A stretch of DNA of 64,000 nt from NCBI GenBank assembly GCA_014649155.1, contig BMSM01000003.1, positions 310,001 to 374,000 of the forward strand. Reading direction: 5' to 3'. Origin of the DNA: Streptomyces griseoviridis. GTDB taxonomy: Bacteria > Actinomycetota > Actinomycetes > Streptomycetales > Streptomycetaceae. Made by a program: the position numbers and the translations under genes. Shown piece after piece: positions 58,293 to 64,000 of the stretch (positions are counted from its first letter, which is position 1; each line of letters starts with the position of its first letter). The notes beneath the pieces were generated by a model. It did no database searches. It saw nothing but the letters and a program-made list of their open reading frames with translations, and was not told the DNA's origin.

Positions 58293-58534
58293 GTGATCAT
58301 GGACATCGCTGGTTCCACCGCTCTCGTGACCGGAGGCAACCGGGGCATCGGTCGGCGCTTCGTCGACGAATTGCCGGCCCGCGGGGCCGAGAGGGTCCAC
58401 GCGGCGGCCCGCGGTTCCTTGACGGGGTGCAGGGCGGCTCCCTCGAAGTGCCGGCCGACGGTCCCAGCCGCTTCGTCGAGGCGGCCCTGGCCGGCGACCC
58501 GGCACAGCTGTACGGCCCCGCGTCCGCCAGGTGA
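58293..58534 (+). pseudogene. Internally deleted short-chain dehydrogenase remnant
   Basis: The beginning IMDIAGSTALVTGGNRGIGRR is the NAD(P)-binding start of an SDR. About 40 codons later a different frame reads FLDGVQGGSLEVPADGPSR, then FVEAALAGDPAQLYG and a stop, which matches the C-terminus of such SDRs. The middle, including the YxxxK catalytic segment, is missing. A deletion of several hundred bases and a frame change explain this. Confidence 0.7.
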
Positions 58535-58781
58535 GCCTTCCCGGCGTTGTCTCTCCGGCGTGAGTACGGGTCTGGTGAGGACAGTCATGCGGCCGGGGCT
58601 GACGCCGGATCGTCGGAAGACCCGCGAGGTCCTCAGGCACGCCAGACCAGGGAGTACGAACACCGGGTCTTCCTGGCGCAGTGTGTTCCGTTTTCCTCGT
58701 GGTAGGGGGCTGCGGCGAGTCGAGAATCCAGATGTGGACGCCGAAGTGAGGAACGCGGTCGCCGGATGAACAGGAAAAGCT
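58535..58781. other. Spacer after the SDR remnant
   Basis: About 250 bases with no supported gene; no repeat was recognised. It may hold more decayed sequence. Confidence 0.4.
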
Positions 58782-58808
58782 CCCGGGGGCGGTGAATCCG
58801 CCCCCGGG
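58782..58808 (-). terminator. Terminator of the beta-trefoil gene
   Basis: CCCGGGGGCGG/CCGCCCCCGGG with a 5-base loop lies 13 bases beyond the stop of the minus-strand gene. Confidence 0.8.
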
Positions 58809-58820
58809 GCGATCCACTGG

Positions 58821-59327
58821 CTACGCCGGTTCGAGGAAGAATTTCTCGTGTTCCCCGCCGTTGGCATTGATCTGGCAGTTCACGGTCCCGCCGGGTCCGG
58901 TGGCGGTGGTGACTCCACTGCCGGTCACCAGGCGCAGGAATACGCCCGGGAAATCCACCGACTCGAAGGAGAAGGAACCGTCGGCCTGGGGGCGGGCTCT
59001 GAATTTCTCCCAGGGGCCGGGGCCGTACTGGCAGTTGACCTTCCCGCCCCCGGCCCGGGTGGCGGGCACCCCGCTGCCGTCCATGCGCAGGTACACGTTC
59101 GGGAAGGCCGCGGACTCGAAGCAGTACGAGCCGTCGGCCTGCGGCCGGACCTTGTACGCCGTCCAGGGGCCCGGACCGTACTGGCAGTTGACCGTACCGC
59201 CGCCGTTGTCGGTGGCGGAGGTCACTCCTGTGCCGTCCATCCGGAGATAGATGTTCTGGAAGAACGTCGAACGAATGGTGACCGGAGTGTTCCCGGACTG
59301 TGCGAGGTCGGTCGCCGATAAGGGCAT
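58821..59327 (-). CDS. Beta-trefoil (fascin/actin-crosslinking-like) protein
   Basis: A 168-residue protein made of three similar repeats. Each has F..VYLRMDGSGV-type strands, a VNCQYGPGPW segment and a QADGSYCFES segment, the pattern of a beta-trefoil. There is no signal peptide. Trefoil proteins bind sugars, actin or DNA, so function cannot be inferred. GGGG precedes the ATG at 59327. It is a stand-alone gene. Confidence 0.75.
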   Translation of the reverse strand: MPLSATDLAQSGNTPVTIRSTFFQNIYLRMDGTGVTSATDNGGGTVNCQYGPGPWTAYKVRPQADGSYCFESAAFPNVYLRMDGSGVPATRAGGGKVNCQYGPGPWEKFRARPQADGSFSFESVDFPGVFLRLVTGSGVTTATGPGGTVNCQINANGGEHEKFFLEPA

Positions 59328-59879
59328 GTGATCCCCCTTCGTGGTGTCTGGGCGCGTCACGGAGATCGTGCGGTGTCCAGTGCGGCAGGCGGCCTGTGCG
59401 ATACCGGATGACGGGGGGCGGTGGAATGCCTTCTGCGCGGTACGGTGGCGTCTCGGTCGCCATCCGGAATTGCCGCCCCTTCTTTTTCTATCCCGCCCCC
59501 CGAATTCACTGTATTCGGGGGGGGTGCGGTCTGTCCAGAGTGCGGTAATGCGGGGCGGTCTTCCGTTTTTTCCGGCCCGGGAAATCCGTGCCCATCCGTC
59601 GCCGCGGCCCCTCCCCGGCACGGGTGGCGCCGCCGCCCCGCGTCCTCGGGGCCGCCGGCGCCGGCCGTCCCGGCCGCCGCCGGGTGCCGCCGGGTGCCGC
59701 CGGGCGGGGGCGGGTGCCGGCCGGGTGCCCCGTAGGGGGCCGGTGCGGGGAATGTGCGGGGGGTGCGGCGTGTTGCTGCGGCAGGTGGGGGAAAGATCCT
59801 CCCCAAGCACTAGGGTCATCCCTTTGCCGTTCTATTACTCTTGAGCCAAGGCCACGTCGTGTGGCCATGGAGGAGTGAA
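59328..59879. other. Divergent spacer upstream of yccA-like gene
   Basis: About 550 bases with promoters for two divergent genes. It includes a short GGTGCCGCC-type iterated stretch at about 59680-59705 and the inverted repeat GGCCAC-GTCGT-GTGGCC at about 59849-59866, just before the ribosome binding site. No gene was supported. Confidence 0.45.
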
Positions 59880-60764
59880 ATGAGGAGCAGAAACCCGGTC
59901 TTCTCGCGACGGGGGTTCAGCCGCGACAACGGCTACGCGGGCTTCAACACCGCGCCGCAGGCCGGGGGACCCGCTGTCGCCACGCAGGCCAACCCGTACG
60001 CGCAGCCCACCGGCAACCCGTACGCGCAGAACCCTTACGCCCAGACCGACCTCGGCGCGCCGCAGGCACCGGCCGCCACCGGCCGGATGACCATCGACGA
60101 CGTCGTCCTGCGGACGGGCAGCACGCTCGGCGTCCTCATCGTCACGGCCGCGCTCTCCTGGGCGCTGCTGCCGGTCGACGACGCCAACATCGGCAGGTCG
60201 TACGGCATCGCCATCGGTGCCGCGCTGATCGGCATGGTCCTGGCGCTCGTCCAGTCGTTCAAGCGGACGCCGACCCCGGCGCTGATCCTCGCCTACGCGG
60301 CCTTCGAGGGCGTCTTCCTCGGCGTCGTCTCCAGCGTCGTCGACAACCGCATCGCCGACGGTGCCGCCATGCAGGCGGTCATCGGCACCATGGCGACCTT
60401 CGCCGCCGTGCTCGTGGCGTACAAGGCGGGCTGGATCCGCGTCAACCGCCGCTTCGTCGGCTTCGTGATGGCGGCCTCGCTCGGCTTCGTGCTGCTGATG
60501 ATGGTCAACATGCTGTTCGCCGTGTTCGGCGGCGGTGACGGCCTCGGCTTCCGCAGCGGCGGCCTCGGCATCCTCTTCGGTGTCATCGGCGTCATCCTCG
60601 GCGCGCTGTTCCTCGCCATGGACTTCAAGCAGGTCGAGGACGGCATCGCCTACGGCGCTCCCCGCGAGGAGGCCTGGTTCGCGGCCTTCGGCCTCACCCT
60701 GACGCTGGTGTGGCTGTACCTGGAGTTTCTGCGCCTCATCGCGATCTTCAACAGCAGCGACTGA
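59880..60764 (+). CDS. Bax inhibitor-1/YccA family membrane protein
   Basis: A 294-residue protein with a Pro/Asn/Gln-rich cytoplasmic N-terminus (AQPTGNPYAQNPYA) and about seven transmembrane segments from residue 75. The segments LILAYAAFEGVFLGVVS and GVIGVILGALFLAMDFKQVEDGI, with the conserved Asp in LAMDF, are typical of the family. In bacteria, members interact with membrane proteases or conduct calcium. ATG 59880 has GGAGGAG upstream; an in-frame start 13 codons earlier is less likely. Confidence 0.88.
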   Translation: MRSRNPVFSRRGFSRDNGYAGFNTAPQAGGPAVATQANPYAQPTGNPYAQNPYAQTDLGAPQAPAATGRMTIDDVVLRTGSTLGVLIVTAALSWALLPVDDANIGRSYGIAIGAALIGMVLALVQSFKRTPTPALILAYAAFEGVFLGVVSSVVDNRIADGAAMQAVIGTMATFAAVLVAYKAGWIRVNRRFVGFVMAASLGFVLLMMVNMLFAVFGGGDGLGFRSGGLGILFGVIGVILGALFLAMDFKQVEDGIAYGAPREEAWFAAFGLTLTLVWLYLEFLRLIAIFNSSD

Positions 60765-60788
60765 CCGGCGACGGACCAGGCGTGACAG

Positions 60789-60823
60789 AAGGGCCCCGGA
60801 CGGCACCGCCGTCCGGGGCCCTT
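60789..60823. terminator. Bidirectional terminator after the YccA-like gene
   Basis: A 16-base stem AAGGGCCCCGGACGGC and its complement with a 3-base loop lies between convergent genes. Confidence 0.88.
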
Positions 60824-60846
60824 CGCGTACGCCGACGACGGCGTGC

Positions 60847-61077
60847 TCAGAGCAGCCGGCGCGCGGCCCTCCTGAGGTCGTACTCGTGGACGATCGCCTT
60901 GGCGTGGCCGTAGGCGAGATCGTGCTCGTGGCGGAGCCAGCTGACCTTCTCCTCGAAGCGGAAGAGAGCCGGGCCGTCCTCGACGGTGCGCAGCCAGTCG
61001 GCGATCTCACGACCGGTGCAGTGGGGGATGCGGGCGAGCAGATTGCGATGGGTCTCCTCGGAGAAGACAGGGGACAT
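60847..61077 (-). CDS. DUF4287-type small protein
   Basis: A 76-residue protein with GREIADWLRTVEDGPALFRFEEKVSWLRHEHDLAYGHAKAIVHEYDLRRAARR, the pattern I know from DUF4287: helices ending in a GHAKAIV motif. Such proteins are short, cytoplasmic and of unknown function. It is monocistronic and convergent with the YccA-like gene. Confidence 0.75.
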   Translation of the reverse strand: MSPVFSEETHRNLLARIPHCTGREIADWLRTVEDGPALFRFEEKVSWLRHEHDLAYGHAKAIVHEYDLRRAARRLL

Positions 61078-61180
61078 CGGCGCCTCCGGGCGAAAGGGGA
61101 TGTGAGCCGGTCCTTCAGGTCACCGTGCCCGAGCCGCCCTCCGTTGGCAACAGTCCCGGACGGCCGCGTACGCTCACGCC

Positions 61181-61492
61181 GTGGTTGATACGACGCCTGT
61201 GACCCGTGCGCTGGAGACCTTCGCCGACCGTCTGCGGGCCGCGCCGCAGAGCAGACTCCAGCGGGGTGCCGCCGCCGAGGCGCTGGAACTGGCCAGGGAG
61301 CTGTCCCGGCGGGCCCAGCTCGCCGAGGAGCCCGGCGCCGAGCCGCGGGTGATGCCGGACGCCGGGATGTTCGCCGCCGCCGACCAGATCACCGTCGCCG
61401 GGCACGACCTTGCCCTCGTACTGAGGACCGAGGACGAGGTGGCGGAGGCGGTGCGGCTGGTGGCGGAGGCGCAGCGGCGCGCCGGGGTGTGA
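61181..61492 (+). CDS. Small hypothetical helical protein
   Basis: A 103-residue acidic protein (VTRALETFADRLRAAPQSRL, AAEALELARELSRRAQ and VAEAVRLVAEAQRRAGV) that is probably all-helical. The GTG at 61181 has no obvious ribosome binding site, so it may be leaderless. No family was recognised, but the coding pattern is good. Confidence 0.65.
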   Translation: MVDTTPVTRALETFADRLRAAPQSRLQRGAAAEALELARELSRRAQLAEEPGAEPRVMPDAGMFAAADQITVAGHDLALVLRTEDEVAEAVRLVAEAQRRAGV

Positions 61493-61522
61493 CCCGCTCG
61501 CAGCACGGCCGGCGGCGGCGGG

Positions 61523-62302
61523 TCAGAGGGACGCGATGACGCGGTCCGCCAGGACGTACACGCTCTCCTCGCCGCAGGCGAAGGTCAGGGCGTAGGCGCC
61601 GGCAACACCGGAGCCGCCGAGCAGGACCGGGGTGTCGCCCGCGCGCAGCGCGCCGGCCAGCCGCTCCGCGGTCTCGCGGTGGCCCGGGGTCATGCACAGG
61701 GTGGTGCCGTCGGCGAAGACGTACACGTCCAGGGTGCCCAGCGGACCCGGCCGGACGTCCGCCAGCTCGACCCGGCCCGCGGCCAGCTCCTCCAGGGCGG
61801 TGACGGTGCGCTCGTGGTCGTTGACCGGGGAGGGGTTCGGTACGAAGTCGGGGTGCGAGGGGTGGCGGCGGCGGGCCGCGGCCAGCTCGGCGGAGTCCGG
61901 GGCGGGCTCGTCGGCGTCGGCACCGGTCTCCGGCACCGGGTCCAGGCCCGCGAGGTCGGCCGGGTGCGGCAGGAACGGCTCACTGTCGGAGAGGCCGAGC
62001 AGCAGCGGCGCGTCGGAGACGCCGCGGCTCTCCTGCGCGGCCCAGAAGGCGCGGGCCTCGGCCAGCTCCCGCTCCCGTTCCTCGGCCAGCGCGGCGGCGA
62101 CCGCGGCGCGTATCTCCTCGGTGTCGGCCGTGGTGCGGGCGGCGGGGACCCGGCCCCGCAGGGCCGCGGCGCGGCCCTCGGCCAGCTCGGTGTGCAGGGC
62201 CGCGACCTGGCGGCGCAGCACCAGCACGCTGCGCAGGACGGCGACGCCCACGGCGCCGGTGGCTGCCGTGGTGAGCAGCAGGGCGATCGAAGTGGCGCTC
62301 AC
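61523..62302 (-). CDS. Single-pass membrane protein with coiled coil
   Basis: A 259-residue protein with one N-terminal transmembrane helix (SIALLLTTAATGAVGVAVL), a coiled-coil segment (VAALHTELAEGRAAALRG and AALAEERERELAEARAFW), an acidic linker, and a compact C-terminal domain beginning DFVPNPSPVNDHERTV and ending VYVLADRVIASL. No family recognised. It is convergent with the small hypothetical gene. Confidence 0.7.
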   Translation of the reverse strand: MSATSIALLLTTAATGAVGVAVLRSVLVLRRQVAALHTELAEGRAAALRGRVPAARTTADTEEIRAAVAAALAEERERELAEARAFWAAQESRGVSDAPLLLGLSDSEPFLPHPADLAGLDPVPETGADADEPAPDSAELAAARRRHPSHPDFVPNPSPVNDHERTVTALEELAAGRVELADVRPGPLGTLDVYVFADGTTLCMTPGHRETAERLAGALRAGDTPVLLGGSGVAGAYALTFACGEESVYVLADRVIASL

Positions 62303-62498
62303 TGACGTACTCCCGGTTCAAAGTCGACCCCCGACTTCCTACATCAGCTTGAAGGGCGGACTAACCCGCTGTCAGTGCGTAACGTCACGAAACGGACAGG
62401 ACTTTGGGCCTCGAAGGGGCCGCTGGGGCTGGGCTGACCTGCGTAAATCAGGTGGCGAGGGAGATAGGTCACATCCTGGGGGAGATTGGGTCACGGAA

Positions 62499-62536
62499 CG
62501 GCCCGGGACCCTGGGGTTCTCCAGGGTCCCGGGCCG
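62499..62536 (-). terminator. Terminator after the thiolase
   Basis: A 16-base stem CGGCCCGGGACCCTGG/CCAGGGTCCCGGGCCG with a 6-base loop lies 35 bases beyond the thiolase stop. Confidence 0.87.
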
Positions 62537-62570
62537 CTGTCACCAGGGGTCCGCGGCGCGCTACCGAGGG

Positions 62571-63791
62571 TCAGCTGAGGCGCTCGATGACCATGGCCAT
62601 GCCCTGGCCGCCGCCGACGCACATCGTCTCCAGGCCGAACTGCTTGTCGTGCCACTGGAGGGAGTTGATGAGGGTGCCGGTGATGCGGGCGCCGGTCATG
62701 CCGAAGGGGTGGCCGACCGCGATGGCGCCGCCGTTGACGTTCAGCTTCTCCAGCGGGATGCCCAGCTCGCGGTAGGAGGGGATGACCTGCGCGGCGAACG
62801 CCTCGTTGATCTCGACCAGGTCGATGTCGCCGATGGTCAGCCCGGCGCGGCCGAGAGCCTGCTTGCTGGCCTCGACCGGGCCGAGGCCCATGATCTCGGG
62901 GGAGAGGCCGGAGACGCCGGTGGAGACGATCCGGGCCAGCGGGGTCAGGCCCAGCTCGCGGGCCTTGGTGTCGCTCATGATGACGAGGGCGGCGGCGCCG
63001 TCGTTGAGCGGGCAGCAGTTGCCCGCGGTGACCAGGCCGTCGGGGCGGAAGACCGGCTTGAGGCCCGCGACGCCCTCCATGGTCACGCCGGCCCGGGGAC
63101 CGTCGTCCTTGCCGACGACCGTGCCGTCGGGCAGCGTGACCGGGGTGATCTCCCGCTCCCAGAAGCCGTTCTTGATGGCTTCCTCGGCGAGGTTCTGCGA
63201 GCGGACGCCGAACTCGTCCATGTCCTGGCGGGTGACGCCCTTGACCCGGGCCAGGTTCTCCGCGGTCTGGCCCATCGCGATGTAGGGGTCGGGCAGCAGG
63301 CCGTCCTCGCGCGGGTCGTGCCAGGTGGTGCCCTCCTGCTGGGCGACCTCGGCGGTGCGGGCCTCGGCGTCGGCGAAGAGCGGGTTGTGCGTGTCCGGGA
63401 GGCTGTCGGAGTTGCCCTTGGCGAAGCGGGAGACCATCTCGACGCCGGCCGAGATGAAGACGTCGCCCTCGCCGGCCTTGATCGCGTGCAGAGCCATGCG
63501 GGAGGTCTGGAGCGAGGAGGAGCAGTACCGGGTGACCGTGCAGCCGGGCAGGTGGTCCATGCCCATCTGCACGGCGACGATCCGGCCGAGGTTGTTGCCC
63601 TGCTCGCCGCCGGGCAGCCCGCAGCCGAGCATCAGGTCGTCGATGTCCCGGGGGTCCAGTTCCGGGACCTTGGCGAGGGCGGTCTGGATGATGGTGGCGG
63701 CCAGGTCGTCGGGGCGCAGGTCCTTGAGCGAGCCCTTGAAGGCCCGGCCGATGGGGGAGCGGGCGGCTGAGACGATCACGGCTTCGGGCAT
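62571..63791 (-). CDS. Acetyl-CoA acetyltransferase / 3-ketoacyl-CoA thiolase
   Basis: A 406-residue thiolase. The acyl-accepting Cys is in [16 protein letters not shown]. Other marks are the NEAFAAQV segment, the active-site His of [16 protein letters not shown] and the second Cys region [11 protein letters not shown]. It could make acetoacetyl-CoA or cleave 3-ketoacyl-CoA in beta-oxidation. The ATG at 63791 (MPEAVIV) is preceded by GGAG 5 bases away; the GTG one codon earlier is too close to it. Confidence 0.93.
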   Translation of the reverse strand: MPEAVIVSAARSPIGRAFKGSLKDLRPDDLAATIIQTALAKVPELDPRDIDDLMLGCGLPGGEQGNNLGRIVAVQMGMDHLPGCTVTRYCSSSLQTSRMALHAIKAGEGDVFISAGVEMVSRFAKGNSDSLPDTHNPLFADAEARTAEVAQQEGTTWHDPREDGLLPDPYIAMGQTAENLARVKGVTRQDMDEFGVRSQNLAEEAIKNGFWEREITPVTLPDGTVVGKDDGPRAGVTMEGVAGLKPVFRPDGLVTAGNCCPLNDGAAALVIMSDTKARELGLTPLARIVSTGVSGLSPEIMGLGPVEASKQALGRAGLTIGDIDLVEINEAFAAQVIPSYRELGIPLEKLNVNGGAIAVGHPFGMTGARITGTLINSLQWHDKQFGLETMCVGGGQGMAMVIERLS

Positions 63792-63899
63792 CACGGCTCC
63801 ATGGGCGGTCGGCGTGCGGATCGGGCGGGACTGCTTGGGAAGTTACCCGTACGTAGGGCTGGGGTCACGGGGGTGGTGGTGTGACCCTGGCCGCAATTT

Positions 63900-63913
63900 A
63901 CTAAGCGCTTGCT
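63900..63913. promoter_or_regulatory. AAGCGCTT palindrome upstream of the thiolase
   Basis: ACTAAGCGCTTGCT contains the 8-base palindrome AAGCGCTT, with A/T-rich flanks that stand out in this region. It lies 110 bases upstream of the thiolase start. Such motifs are known upstream of fatty-acid-metabolism genes controlled by TetR regulators. Confidence 0.4.
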
Positions 63914-64000
63914 TTTTGAGGTAGGGGGTGGAGGCGAGGAGGCGCCGGGAGCGGCGGCGTGGGGCGGCACGGTGCGGACCGGGGTGGCACGCAACCTGGC

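Noticed and set aside
57498..58820. A genomic island or integrated element using bldA as attachment site
   Set aside because: No integrase, no second copy of the tRNA 3' end and no flanking repeat were seen; only decayed MerR and SDR genes are present.

Overview
The window is a stretch of high-GC actinobacterial chromosome that I read as Streptomyces, probably from the conserved core of the linear chromosome. The main reasons are near-universal G/C third positions, many GTG starts, GGAGG-type ribosome binding sites, and a gene order that I recall from S. coelicolor: galK, tamR/tam, desaturase, ppc, pth, rplY, prs, glmU, mfd, mazG, CYP107U-type P450, rpfC, rpfA, eno, divIC, ppx, ndh, cfa. The window also carries what I recognise as bldA, the UAA-anticodon leucine tRNA of Streptomyces development. 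No insertion sequence, prophage or CRISPR array was seen.

Layout. Positions 1-7134 hold galK, an acetyltransferase, an orphan response regulator, the divergent tamR/tam pair with its operator, a class III CoA-transferase, and a desaturase-TetR operon. Positions 7429-14854 hold housekeeping genes (ppc, pth, rplY, prs, glmU) and tRNA-Gln(UUG), preceded by a frameshifted helix-turn-helix gene. Positions 15898-21834 are the most unusual part. An orphan histidine kinase is followed by four genes built from polymorphic-toxin and SUKH-immunity domains: a YwqJ-like deaminase with a SUKH-3 gene on one strand, and divergently a WHH-like nuclease/SUKH-1 fusion and a second deaminase/SUKH-4 fusion. None has an export signal. 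Positions 21962-30630 hold a DivIVA-like coiled-coil gene, a DUF485/solute-symporter operon, an MFS exporter whose 3' end has been tandemly copied, and a MacB/FtsX-type ABC exporter.

Positions 30714-44738 hold two small cysteine-containing ORFs, mfd, an antitoxin-like small protein, a secreted HNH lipoprotein, a membrane protein/Ser-Thr kinase pair, a SurA-like lipoprotein, mazG, a P450 and two resuscitation-promoting-factor genes. The second of these, rpfA, lies behind a ydaO-type c-di-AMP riboswitch. Positions 44988-53591 hold the eno-divIC-DUF501-ppx run, a toxin-antitoxin pair, a PP2C phosphatase, and ndh with a Rex-type operator upstream, then cfa. Positions 53663-57006 hold a second MacB/FtsX-type ABC exporter paralogous to the first. 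bldA (57414-57497) follows, and then about 1.3 kb with decayed MerR and SDR genes. The window closes with a beta-trefoil protein, a Bax-inhibitor-1/YccA protein, three small hypothetical genes and a thiolase.

How the genes work together. The window combines central carbon metabolism (galK, ppc, eno, prs, ndh), envelope and division functions (divIC, rpfA, rpfC, cfa, glmU) and developmental control (bldA, P450, c-di-AMP riboswitch). Several regulator/target pairs are readable from palindromes in the sequence: TamR, the desaturase TetR, and Rex. Starts were chosen from ribosome binding sites where one is visible. All family assignments come from reading motifs by eye; no database search was run.
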